Assembly: GCF_021018745.1 (NCBI RefSeq)
Contig: NZ_CP063845.1
Span: 3,658,001-3,722,000, forward strand
Reading direction: 5' to 3'
Length of the DNA: 64,000 nucleotides
Source: Gloeobacter morelensis MG652769
GTDB taxonomy: Bacteria; Cyanobacteriota; Cyanobacteriia; Gloeobacterales; Gloeobacteraceae
The notes under the pieces are model-generated. The model made no database searches and was not told where the DNA came from. It worked only from the letters and a program-made list of their open reading frames with translations. How positions within the stretch are numbered: position 1 is the stretch's first letter; each line of letters begins with the position of its first letter. Of this stretch, positions 18,576 through 25,816 are shown in pieces. Made by a program: the position numbers and the translations under genes.

Positions 18576-19402
18576 AGGTTCGCTCCTTGGTCGGGGTTCT
18601 GCAGTTTGATGTCGATGCGGCAGTGGCCAAAACCGACCGATTCGAGGCCCCCCAGGTAAATTTCGCCCTGAGTTTTTCCTTCAAAGGGTTGCCAGTCCTG
18701 GGCGTCGGAAACTGGCTTCAAGGCCACCGGAAAAATGAGAATCGTTCCTTCCGGAAGGGCTTCGACGTTGAAAAAGGCGCCACCTTTTACTTTCTTTTCG
18801 TCTTCGTCGAGGGCCACCCGGCTTTGGCGGTAAAGCGCCATGTCGTGAATCATGGCCATGTCGTTGTCGGCAACCACCGCCGCCGGTTTTTCGACGGCAT
18901 TTGGAAACCAGGCACCCAGAGGTGCAGTATGTTCTACCGTCAGAAAACCGAGGTTGAAGAACAAGGTTCGCTGTGTGCCGCTTCCCTGGCGCGCCTGCAG
19001 GTTGCTCGACCCGGTGTAGGGTTCGGGGATCTGTTCGGTGATGCCCACGATCCGCCGGTAGCGCTCCAGAAGCCGGGGGCAGCTGACCCAGACCACCGGC
19101 TGGCCGGGGCAAAATACCGGCAGCCAGACAATCGAGGCGTACTCGAATTTGACGATCGATTCGCTGGTGCTGTCGGTTTCGCCGGTTCTGGCCGCCCGAC
19201 CGTACCAGTGCTCTTCGTCCGCTTCACCGCTACGGCGCATGTCGGCGCGCAACCGGCCGCGAATCGAGCTTCCGGGGATAATGCCCGTCTGCAAAAACTG
19301 GTCGCGGAAGATCAAGTTGAGATTGCCGGATTCTTCGCCGGCGGTCGCCCCAACGTGCACTGGGGCGAGCGTTTCGATGATGCCGTAGGCTTTGCGGTAC
19401 AT
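18572..19402 (-). CDS. cmr4: Cmr4, backbone RAMP of the III-B effector
   Basis: The ATG at 19402 overlaps the cmr3 stop (TGATG); a TTG at 19405 is in frame. The 276-residue protein opens as MYRKAYGIIETLAPVHVGATAGEESGNLNLI, then has IIPGSSIRGRLRADMR, the G-S-S-I-R/K-G-x-x-R motif of Cmr4. Cmr4 multimerises along the crRNA and its conserved Asp cleaves target RNA every six nucleotides. The likely catalytic Asp is in the first glycine/acidic loop, but I cannot place it safely. GC content matches cmr2 and cmr3. Confidence 0.9.
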   Translation of the reverse strand: MYRKAYGIIETLAPVHVGATAGEESGNLNLIFRDQFLQTGIIPGSSIRGRLRADMRRSGEADEEHWYGRAARTGETDSTSESIVKFEYASIVWLPVFCPGQPVVWVSCPRLLERYRRIVGITEQIPEPYTGSSNLQARQGSGTQRTLFFNLGFLTVEHTAPLGAWFPNAVEKPAAVVADNDMAMIHDMALYRQSRVALDEDEKKVKGGAFFNVEALPEGTILIFPVALKPVSDAQDWQPFEGKTQGEIYLGGLESVGFGHCRIDIKLQNPDQGANL

Positions 19403-20388
19403 CAAGCAGCTCCTCTTTCAGTTTCCAATCCGTCGATGTCGATAGGTAGCGCCAAGCCGCAGCCCCAGCGCTTGAGGCTGTAGCCCTCTTTAGGAAACCA
19501 CTCCTCGGGCCATTCGCTCCAGGTGAGCCCCAACGCCCTGGGCAGCACGTAGACGCTGCCTGCCGGTACGGCGTAACGACCGCGGCTGAGTTTTTCGCCC
19601 AATCGGTAGCGGTAGGGCACAGGTTTGTCGGTCAGCAGGTGGGTTGGTTCCGGGAAATCTGCGTGCCTGGGATAGCGGTAGGAAAGGCGGTTCGAGCCCC
19701 AGACGCCCGGCGTGAGCAGGGCAAAGGCCCGGCCAATCTTGCGCTGCAGCAGCTCGGCCAGGCGTCCGCTCACCGGCCTGCAATCGACTTCCACCAGATG
19801 GCTTTCGCCCCCAAAGCGATACCAGCCGGGTTTCAGGGCGTGGCTGGCCAGATACACCAGGGCCGTACCTTCCTGCATCTGGACCGCTTGCTCCAGAAAC
19901 AGGCCGTCCTCGGCAAGCACATGCCGCTCGTCGTCTTTAAGATGCGGGTGCAACACCGGCACAAACTTCCACGGATTGCCGGCTGCCCGCTCCCGGATCA
20001 CTGCGAGTTTGCTCTGCCAGTGCGCCAGCCGCTGCCAGCGGTAGTCGGGCTGCAACGCCGGATTGTCCCGGCTCCAGCGCATTTGGCGAAGCGACCATTG
20101 ATCGGTCGCTTCTTTGCCCAGGACGCGATTGCGCGGAATCGGCACGTAGAAGTTGTCGGGTTCTTCGACTTCTGCCCAGAAGGGGCCGGCCAATTGCAGG
20201 TGATTTTTCAGTTCTTGATAGAAATCGGGCTGCCTGCGGGCCTGGTTGAAATAGATGCCCGAGAGGGTGGCGGCCTCCGGCGGGAATTTTGCACCCGAGC
20301 GACCCACCAGGTTCTCAGGCGACAGGAAAGCCCCGGCGCTGCCGTACAGTAGCCCCAAAGGGCGCAGGGTCACGGTGTATCCGAACAT
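19402..20388 (-). CDS. cmr3: Cmr3, Cas5-like subunit of the III-B effector
   Basis: The 328-residue product starts MFGYTVTLRPLGLLYG and ends with the glycine-rich region typical of Cmr3. It carries LLTPGVWGSNRLSYR, KLSRGRYAVPAGSVYVL and a final WGCGLALPIDI. In the Cmr complex this subunit holds the 5' handle of the crRNA and contacts Cas10. The gene overlaps the 3' end of cmr2 by 19 bases and the 5' end of cmr4 by 3 bases. Confidence 0.88.
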   Translation of the reverse strand: MFGYTVTLRPLGLLYGSAGAFLSPENLVGRSGAKFPPEAATLSGIYFNQARRQPDFYQELKNHLQLAGPFWAEVEEPDNFYVPIPRNRVLGKEATDQWSLRQMRWSRDNPALQPDYRWQRLAHWQSKLAVIRERAAGNPWKFVPVLHPHLKDDERHVLAEDGLFLEQAVQMQEGTALVYLASHALKPGWYRFGGESHLVEVDCRPVSGRLAELLQRKIGRAFALLTPGVWGSNRLSYRYPRHADFPEPTHLLTDKPVPYRYRLGEKLSRGRYAVPAGSVYVLPRALGLTWSEWPEEWFPKEGYSLKRWGCGLALPIDIDGLETERGAA

Positions 20389-21911
20389 AACTGCCAGCCT
20401 ACTCGAATGAGATCGCGAATCCAGCCGATCAGGGCACGGGGGGTGGTCTCGCCGACGAGGTGCTTGAGGTTGTTCAGCAAATGCTGATCTTGACCAGGAA
20501 AGTAAATATTAAAAAGTGCCAGAGCAACGCTGTAATCCGGTTCTTCGTCGGCAGACACCGGTGGTTCAAAAGCCCTACGGACTTCCAGTTGAGCCAGATC
20601 CGTATAAATATGCGCCCAGTTGTTGCGGCCGTCGCGGTCGCGGTATTTGTCCAGCAAGTTTAGATCCGACCAGGGGCAGGTCCACTGGACGAACTGGCCG
20701 CTGCCAAAGACCACCCGCAAGGTCACCCGGTTGCGGCCTTGTCTTTTGGCCGTTTGCTCCGCCTCGCGGCAGTGCTGGAGCACGTCGCGCTGGGGAACGC
20801 TGGGGGCGGCCCAGACAAATCCGGCGCTGACGGTAATATCCTGGCTATGCTCGCGCCACCGCTTAGGAAAGCCGTGCAGCCATTGCAGCGCCTCACTTGC
20901 AGCCAGCCGTTCCGCCTGCTCGGGACGGTAGAGAACCCCCAGAAAGTCGTCGCCTCCGGCATAGATAACCCGGCCCAGTTTGGGCGGGAACTGTTCGGCG
21001 AACTGCCGACCCCACTGGCGCATGGCCGTGCTGAAATCGCCGATCGCCTCGTGGGATTGTTCTGCCAGTTGCTTGAGGTGATCCCCGACTTTATCGCCGT
21101 CGCCCATAAACCAGCCGGTCCAGCGGCCTTGCTGTGTCTTGGAGCCGTCGCGCGGCAGGCGGTAGATGTCGGTGAAGCTCTCTTCCAGTGGCTCAATGCC
21201 CAGGCTCCTGGCCACATCCTCCCGTGTCACCAGGCGCTTGACCAGTTCGGGAATGCTCAAGCGCTCCTTATCGGACAAAAACTTGCCCTGGACCTCGCCT
21301 CCCGGTTGCACGCCCTCCAGCACCCTGGCCAGTTCCTGATAGAACGCCTGCATTTGGGCTTTTTCAGCGGACAGACGTCGCTCGCGCACATCGGCAATCT
21401 GACCCAGTTCCGGCCAGGCAGCGGCGTCCGTACCCGACAGGCTCGAACTTTCGCCCGTCCAGTTGACGGCGGTCCAGGCGCGCTGCAGTTTGCGCTCTTC
21501 GAGATCTTCCATGGCGGAGCGGATCGAATCGCCTGTCCCCCAGAAGACTTCCCAGGTGTAATTGGCCCACAGCTTCCACTCCTCTGCCCAGGCGTATCGG
21601 TACTGGCGGAGAGCATTCTCGATCCACTCGCGGCAATGGCGCAGAATGTTTGCCCAACTGGCAAGCAGTGCCTCACGCGCCGTTGCTTCGGGAAAACTGC
21701 CGTGCACCAGGATGCGGTTGGGCATTCCTTTTTGCAGGTTGACCTCGCCCGGCGAAACAATCTCGGTGCCCGGATGCTCCAAAATGGCTGTGATCAGCCT
21801 GGAGCTGAGGTAGGAGAGGATAATCGACGACCCGTACAGATCTCTGAGTTTGCGGGACTTCTCGATAAAACTCTGGACCGGGGCAAAGGTGACGGCAGTG
21901 TACGTAGTCAT
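20370..21911 (-). CDS. cmr2: Cas10/Cmr2, HD-less, with an intact GGDD palm
   Basis: I use the ATG at 21911 (MTTYTAVTFAPVQSF); a TTG at 21917 is in frame. The protein has about 513 residues, against 700-1000 for most Cmr2 proteins. It starts directly with the first palm domain (FAPVQSFIEKSRKLRDLYG) and GRWTGWFMGDGDKVGDHL, and no N-terminal HD nuclease domain is present. The second palm carries VIYAGGDDFLGVL around residue 318, the catalytic GGDD of cyclic oligoadenylate synthesis. The expected output is therefore cOA signalling to the CARF-HEPN protein at the operon end, without single-stranded DNA cleavage. It is the first gene of the operon, and 200 bases separate it from the divergent ParD gene. 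Confidence 0.9.
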   Translation of the reverse strand: MTTYTAVTFAPVQSFIEKSRKLRDLYGSSIILSYLSSRLITAILEHPGTEIVSPGEVNLQKGMPNRILVHGSFPEATAREALLASWANILRHCREWIENALRQYRYAWAEEWKLWANYTWEVFWGTGDSIRSAMEDLEERKLQRAWTAVNWTGESSSLSGTDAAAWPELGQIADVRERRLSAEKAQMQAFYQELARVLEGVQPGGEVQGKFLSDKERLSIPELVKRLVTREDVARSLGIEPLEESFTDIYRLPRDGSKTQQGRWTGWFMGDGDKVGDHLKQLAEQSHEAIGDFSTAMRQWGRQFAEQFPPKLGRVIYAGGDDFLGVLYRPEQAERLAASEALQWLHGFPKRWREHSQDITVSAGFVWAAPSVPQRDVLQHCREAEQTAKRQGRNRVTLRVVFGSGQFVQWTCPWSDLNLLDKYRDRDGRNNWAHIYTDLAQLEVRRAFEPPVSADEEPDYSVALALFNIYFPGQDQHLLNNLKHLVGETTPRALIGWIRDLIRVGWQLCSDTP

Positions 21912-22074
21912 CGGCAAGCAGGTGGATGGAAGGCACCAGACCGCTGTCCGACCAACTTCGTCGGTTGCCTGGCAATGGAAGATAGACTATTCCACCTTGT
22001 GGTCTATCACGGCAACCGCAATAGAACTTTACGCGAACGATACGAAGCCTCCCTGGGTGGAGCGCCTCGACCAC

Positions 22075-22110
22075 CGTTATGTATAATCTCGTTATACGAA
22101 CGTTATACGA
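22075..22110 (+). promoter_or_regulatory. Operator/promoter of the ParD/ParE pair
   Basis: CGTTATACGA occurs twice, at 22090-22099 and 22101-22110, with an 11-base period, and a related CGTTATGTATA lies at 22075-22085. GTATAA-tctcg-TTATAC is an inverted repeat across the same bases, and TATAAT at 22082-22087 is a good -10 box. Ribbon-helix-helix antitoxins bind such one-turn-spaced direct and inverted repeats. The site lies directly before the antitoxin start. Confidence 0.6.
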
Positions 22111-22115
22111 CAATT

Positions 22116-22373
22116 GTGGACACTGAAAACAAAACCGAGCTGATTGCCTTTCGCCTATCGCTTGCCAAGAAGGTGCTTCTCGACAGGGTAGCCACTCTCA
22201 AGGACCGCGATCGCTCCCACATTCTCAATGAGGCGCTCGACCTTTACCTGGAGCAGTGGATGTGGGAGACAGACCACATTCAGAGGGCTCTTGCCCGGGC
22301 CGAGCAGGAAGGCGATGCCGGCATCGCCACGGCTGAGGAAGTCAAAGCGGCCTTTGATGCCTGGCGGCGGTGA
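22116..22373 (+). CDS. ParD/CopG-like ribbon-helix-helix antitoxin
   Basis: A GTG at 22116 gives 85 residues. The protein begins TENKTELIAFRLSLAKKVLLDRVATLKDRDRSHILNEALDLYLEQ, a strand followed by two helices as in CopG/Arc/ParD DNA-binding domains. The tail QRALARAEQEGDAGIATAEEVKAAFDAWRR is the toxin-binding arm, with the GxxA-E-E-V pattern common in RelB/ParD antitoxins. Its stop overlaps the toxin start. Confidence 0.85.
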   Translation: MDTENKTELIAFRLSLAKKVLLDRVATLKDRDRSHILNEALDLYLEQWMWETDHIQRALARAEQEGDAGIATAEEVKAAFDAWRR

Positions 22374-22651
22374 AGGTTCTGTGGCGACGCTCCGCCATTG
22401 AGGATCTCGATGCTGCCAGAGAATATCTGCAGTCGTACAATCCGACGTCTGCCAGGCGGGTGATTGAGCGCATCGAAGAAGCTACCCATCGGCTGGCAGT
22501 GATGCCTTATCTGGGCAAGACCGGTCATGTCGCAGGAACGCGCGAACTGGTAGTACCCCGCACTCCTTACCGGCTTGTTTACCGAATCCTTGACGAACAC
22601 CTTGAGATTGTCTCTATGCTCCATGGTGCGCGGGAGCTATCGGAAGATTAG
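22370..22651 (+). CDS. ParE/RelE-like toxin
   Basis: The GTG at 22370 overlaps the antitoxin stop by four bases. The 93-residue protein has the RelE/ParE pattern: RRSAIEDLDAAREYLQSYNPTSARRVIERIEE, then RLAVMPYLGKTGHVAGTRELVVPRTPYRLVYRI and a final VSMLHGARE. The Arg-Glu-Leu-Val and Tyr-Arg-Leu-Val-Tyr strands belong to the toxin core. ParE types inhibit gyrase while RelE types cut mRNA. The sequence favours ParE but does not settle it. Confidence 0.87.
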   Translation: MKVLWRRSAIEDLDAAREYLQSYNPTSARRVIERIEEATHRLAVMPYLGKTGHVAGTRELVVPRTPYRLVYRILDEHLEIVSMLHGARELSED

Positions 22652-22658
22652 CTCCTAT

Positions 22659-22697
22659 GCGAGAAGCCCCGCACTGTAGCGCAGCCCAGTGTCGGGA
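22659..22697 (+). repeat. Right-end-like sequence of IS605 type
   Basis: The segment starts GCGAGAAGCCCCGC and ends AGTGTCGGGA, closely matching 25076-25114 (GCGAGAAGCCCGCC ... GAGTGTCGGGA) in the same orientation. It may be the left end of this element or the scar of an earlier insertion. Confidence 0.5.
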
Positions 22698-22724
22698 TGC
22701 ATCGCATCCTTGACTGCAAGGATT

Positions 22725-23135
22725 TTAATCAGGTGCATCCTGTCCTTCAATATATTTACGAAGAATTGAAACTGTTACTCCGCCACAAGATGCAATGAAG
22801 TAAGATTCATTCCAAAGCACATTCTTCCAATAAACCTTTTCGATAGCGTCCGCAAATTCTGTACGAATCCTACGACTGGTTACGGATTTAAGATTGCCGA
22901 TGAACTTGGGCAACTCCATCTGCGGCAAGTATTGAAAAAGCAAATGGACATGATTATCCTCGCCATTCAACTCAATCAATTTACAATCCCACTTTTCACA
23001 TAAGTCACTCATGATTTCACCTGGCCGGGCAAGTATTGCACCTGAAAGCACTCCACGGCGATATTTTGTAGTGAGAACCAAGTGGGCTTTCATGTCTGAC
23101 ACGCATCGACCGCTAGAGACAAAATCGTTTTTCAT
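22725..23135 (-). CDS. tnpA: IS200/IS605-type Y1 transposase TnpA
   Basis: I chose the ATG at 23135 (MKNDFVSSGRCVSDMKAHLVLTTKYRRGV) as the start, which matches the family N-terminus; an upstream in-frame start at 23168 would read into the neighbouring IS. The 136-residue protein shows the HUH motif in GEDNHVHLLFQY and the nucleophilic tyrosine region SILRKYIEGQ. TnpA excises and inserts single-stranded DNA circles. All catalytic residues seem present. GC content is much lower than in the surroundings. Confidence 0.92.
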   Translation of the reverse strand: MKNDFVSSGRCVSDMKAHLVLTTKYRRGVLSGAILARPGEIMSDLCEKWDCKLIELNGEDNHVHLLFQYLPQMELPKFIGNLKSVTSRRIRTEFADAIEKVYWKNVLWNESYFIASCGGVTVSILRKYIEGQDAPD

Positions 23136-23184
23136 ATAATCAGCGTAGCATTTTCTACCTACGTTCAAGGGGTGACAGACAAGG

Positions 23185-24336
23185 CTACGTGACGCTCAGC
23201 ATCAACCTTGCAGCCCGCAACCCGCGTCGACAGTCCCGGGCTTTGTTCCTACAGGTGTCTATCAAATTGTCGAGCCAGTCACCCAAACCCAGCACCGCCT
23301 GTGCCCAGTGCCAAGCGTACTGGCCAACCCGAAAAGGGCTGTGACGCCGCAAGCGTCGCTGCTTTTCTTGAACCCTGCCGGTGTACTTGTCCACCCCTAT
23401 TCGCTCCAGTTGCAGACCGTTGAGCATCGCTGCACTCCAGGCAATCGATGCTAACAACAGTACCCGCATCATCCGTTCCTGACTGACGCGTACTTCTTCA
23501 AGATGGTAGCCACAGGATTTGACGTCTTTGTGCCAAACTTCGATTCCCCAACGGTCAGCATACAGCTCAAGTGCTTCGTGTAACTTTGGCCGGTCTGTCA
23601 AAATATACCAGCCTTCACCCGGTTGCATATTCCGGATTTTTCGTTTCCAGATACAAGCAATATTGAACGGCTCGAATCCCTTGTTTTTACGATTTTTGGT
23701 GACGCGCACTCCGCCAAGAAACATCGACATTCCAGGTTGTAGTTCCAAAGACTTTAGCGAGCGAAAGTCTGCACCTTGTTGTCGAATATATTCACTGATT
23801 TTTAATCTCAAGCAAAAGCCGGCCTTTCGACTGCGCAACCAATTGGCCAGCTTGACACTGCAAAACTCTCTGTCCCCCAACACCACGACGCGATAGGCAG
23901 AAAGTAGAGACAGAACCGGTGAGAGTAACAGTTGTTGGTCTTCGAGGTTACTGTTGCCAGGATGGTCGAGCAAGGTCCAATTGAGTGGCAAGGCATGTCT
24001 ATGCCACACCAGGGCCACTGTCAGCACGTTGTAGTGCCACCAGTCGGTGCGGTCGATCGCCAGTTTGAGTGTGGTTGTCTTGGAAAAGTGGGTCAGTACC
24101 AGGTACAAAACCAATGGGAACCAAGCCTCGAAAATATTGAGTTTGTCGAGGGTGAGAAAGCGTTGGAGAGCGCGCTTGCGACTGTCGGCAGTGATCGGCA
24201 GCGGCAGTGCCTGGGAGAGTTTGCCCAAGGCGAGCTGTTTGTGGGTTTGCAAAGTGGCGACAAGCAAATGCAAAAACAGAGACTGTCGCGCAGTGAGCAG
24301 GTGTGCGAAGAAGGTCTGGTAGAATGCAGGCATCAT
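23185..24336 (-). CDS. IS4-family DDE transposase
   Basis: The protein from the ATG at 24336 has 383 residues (an ATG at 24375 lies inside a hairpin, see 24348-24375). It shows the IS4 layout: LKLAIDRTDWWHYNVLTVALVW with the first catalytic Asp, VVLGDREFCSVKLANWL with the second, and the Y-(2)-R-(3)-E-(6)-K signature as YADRWGIEVWHKDVKS. The catalytic set appears complete, so the element may still move. It ends 6 bases inside the left inverted repeat region. Confidence 0.9.
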   Translation of the reverse strand: MMPAFYQTFFAHLLTARQSLFLHLLVATLQTHKQLALGKLSQALPLPITADSRKRALQRFLTLDKLNIFEAWFPLVLYLVLTHFSKTTTLKLAIDRTDWWHYNVLTVALVWHRHALPLNWTLLDHPGNSNLEDQQLLLSPVLSLLSAYRVVVLGDREFCSVKLANWLRSRKAGFCLRLKISEYIRQQGADFRSLKSLELQPGMSMFLGGVRVTKNRKNKGFEPFNIACIWKRKIRNMQPGEGWYILTDRPKLHEALELYADRWGIEVWHKDVKSCGYHLEEVRVSQERMMRVLLLASIAWSAAMLNGLQLERIGVDKYTGRVQEKQRRLRRHSPFRVGQYAWHWAQAVLGLGDWLDNLIDTCRNKARDCRRGLRAARLMLSVT

Positions 24337-24347
24337 TGTTTTTTTGG

Positions 24348-24375
24348 ATGGACTTGGGCGACATCCCAAGTCCAT
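24348..24375 (-). other. Hairpin over the upstream start of the IS4 transposase
   Basis: ATGGACTTGGG-CGACAT-CCCAAGTCCAT is an 11-bp perfect inverted repeat. It covers the upstream ATG and lies just before the better start at 24336. Hairpins at this place in insertion sequences are known to limit translation from transcripts that read in from outside. Confidence 0.5.
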
Positions 24376-24440
24376 TTTCCTATGTAGCGATGCCTGGAAT
24401 GCTTGTCCAGTCCGGTTTGTGAGCTACTCTGTCACCCCTT

Positions 24441-25106
24441 GAAGTTCCAACCATTAACCCCAACATTGATATTGAGAAGTCTGTAGGGATTGACCTCGGC
24501 TTAAAAGATTTTCTCGTGACTGGCGATGGTCTATATGTTCCCATCCCCCAATACTATCGTAAAGCCCAAAAGCGATTGACAAAAGAACAGCGCAAGCTCG
24601 CGCATAAAAAGAACAAAGCCAGTAAACGTAGAGCTAAACAGGTTCGCAAAGTTGCCAAGCTTCACGCCAAGATAGCAAGGCAAAGGAAAGAGTTTCATCA
24701 CAAGACAGCAGTTTTACTGTTGCGAAAATACGAGGTTATTGCTCATGAGAACTTAAACATTAAAGGTTTGGCGAGAACTCGTCTTGCCAAATCTGTGCAT
24801 GATGCTGGATGGGGAACATTCATCACAATCTTGGCAAACAAAGCTGAAAAAGCTGGGTGCTTAACGATTGGTGTGAATCCATCTGGTACGACGCAAATGT
24901 GTTCCGATTGCGATGCTCATGTTCCCAAAACTCTAAGCGACAGATGGCATGCTTGCCCCGATTGCAGCTTGGAATTGCATAGGGATGAGAATTCAGGTCG
25001 GAACATGTTGAAAAAGGCGGAGGGTCATCCCGTCTTTAAAGCTCGTGGAGTCCGAAGCACTAGCTGGACTATGAAGCGAGAAGCCCGCCCTCTATCCGCG
25101 GGATGA
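24441..25106 (+). pseudogene. tnpB: TnpB (IS605) remnant lacking its N-terminal half
   Basis: The frame is open from the IS4 end (EVPTINPNIDIEKSVGIDLGLKDF) to the stop at 25106. The RuvC residues are visible: Asp in GIDLGLKDF, Glu in YEVIAHENLNI and Asp in ELHRDENSGRN. The zinc ribbon is CSDC...CPDC. The N-terminal about 180-200 residues (REC/WED part of TnpB) are absent, so RNA-guided nuclease activity is not expected. A shorter internal ATG start at 24516 would lose the first RuvC Asp. The 3' end and the right end are preserved, which is where TnpB guide RNA is normally encoded. Confidence 0.85.
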
Positions 25107-25124
25107 GTGTCGGGAGTATGTCAC
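25076..25124 (+). other. IS605 right end and probable 3' part of a TnpB guide RNA
   Basis: After AAGCCC a small stem CCCGC/GCGGG is followed by GAGTGTCGGGAGTATGTCAC. Overlap of the tnpB 3' end with the right end is the usual location of the omega RNA scaffold. Assignment is by position and by the hairpin. Confidence 0.45.
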
Positions 25125-25126
25125 GT

Positions 25127-25648
25127 CTATTCTTTCGCCGTTGAGCCGGGTACTGCCCTGAGTGGCGAGAAACTGGATCCCTCAACTCGGTGCACCGCGA
25201 CGAAGCCTTCGGCAAGGACAGGTGGAAAGCGTTCGATCTCCCTTGCCATGGCGCGGATCACCTCCGGCGGCACCTGGCGCTCGCGCTGGGCGTTGCGCGC
25301 GAGGCACTCTTCAACGGGAACCACCAGTTGCCACGCCACCCACTGCACATTTGGATAGACGGCCATCTGCTGCAAAAACGCGAGTCGCCAGGACCGTTTG
25401 GCGTTGGTGGCGTCGTAGATCACCGGCCTGCCGGAGCGAAAGGCGTTGTGTACCCTGAAGAGTACTTCCCGTTCGATAGCCGTCCATTGCCCCTGTATAC
25501 GTGCATCTCCGTACAGTTCGGCACGGATCTGATCGGTGGACACGACGCATAAAGCAGGGTCGCGCTCGGCCAGGTAAACGGCCAGGGTGCTCTTGCCCGC
25601 CGCCGGTGGCGCAACCAGCAGGTAGCAAGTCAGTACCGGCAAGATCAT
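25127..25648 (-). CDS. P-loop kinase, T4 polynucleotide-kinase-like
   Basis: The ATG at 25648 follows GAGAAGG closely and starts MILPVLTCYLLVAPPAAGKSTLA, with Walker A as APPAAGKST near residue 14. VVSTDQIRAELYGDA, GRPVIYDATNAKRSWR and RNAQRERQVPPEVI are typical of the T4 Pnk-like kinase family (AAA_33). This group phosphorylates 5' ends of nucleic acids or small molecules. No phosphatase or ligase domain is attached. An upstream extension to 25738 reads through a long palindrome and is unlikely. Whether it serves the neighbouring CRISPR locus is open. Confidence 0.7.
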   Translation of the reverse strand: MILPVLTCYLLVAPPAAGKSTLAVYLAERDPALCVVSTDQIRAELYGDARIQGQWTAIEREVLFRVHNAFRSGRPVIYDATNAKRSWRLAFLQQMAVYPNVQWVAWQLVVPVEECLARNAQRERQVPPEVIRAMAREIERFPPVLAEGFVAVHRVEGSSFSPLRAVPGSTAKE

Positions 25649-25697
25649 CCTTCTCAACCAGGACGGCAACACTTTAGCAAGAGAGCCCTCACCCCCG

Positions 25698-25723
25698 GCC
25701 CCTCTCCCCTCGAGGGGAGAGGG
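25698..25723. repeat. 26-bp perfect palindrome
   Basis: The sequence CCCCTCTCCCCTC followed by its exact complement can form a 13-bp GC-rich stem. It lies between the kinase gene and the CRISPR trailer and resembles REP-type intergenic repeats or a terminator without a T-run. Confidence 0.7.
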
Positions 25724-25776
25724 GTGGCAGTGGCTCAACGTCCGGTTTTCAGGATCGCCGTGCGGCTGGCTTTGCT

Positions 25777-25803
25777 CCCCCTTCTCCCTCGGGGAGAAGG
25801 GGG
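25777..25803. repeat. Second GC-rich palindrome, 12-bp arms
   Basis: CCCCCTTCTCCC-TCG-GGGAGAAGGGGG. With the palindrome at 25698-25723 and the flanks CCCTCACCCCC and GGGGGGATGAGGG it makes a paired REP-like unit, ending 13 bases before the degenerate last CRISPR repeat. Confidence 0.65.
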
Positions 25804-25816
25804 CTGGGGGGATGAG

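Larger units (their letters stand above)
23164..24443. mobile_element. IS4-family insertion sequence, about 1.28 kb
   Basis: The ends are perfect 16-bp inverted repeats, TTCAAGGGGTGACAGA at 23164-23179 and its complement TCTGTCACCCCTTGAA at 24428-24443. The element separates tnpA from the 3' half of tnpB. I could not recognise a target-site duplication, and about half of tnpB is missing, so insertion was probably accompanied or followed by a deletion. Confidence 0.85.
22659..25125. mobile_element. IS200/IS605-type element with divergent tnpA and truncated tnpB, interrupted by an IS4-type element
   Basis: A Y1 transposase gene (tnpA, minus) and a TnpB remnant (plus) lie on either side of an IS4-type element. 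The right boundary is probably at 25124-25125, after a GTCAC end. At the left, 22659-22697 resembles the right-end hairpin region in direct orientation. The limits are approximate, because IS605 elements have no terminal inverted repeats. Confidence 0.65.

Noticed and set aside
20739-22373. 544-residue plus-strand ORF antisense to cas10
   Set aside because: Only its last 85 codons, the ParD antitoxin from 22116, look like protein; the rest mirrors cas10.
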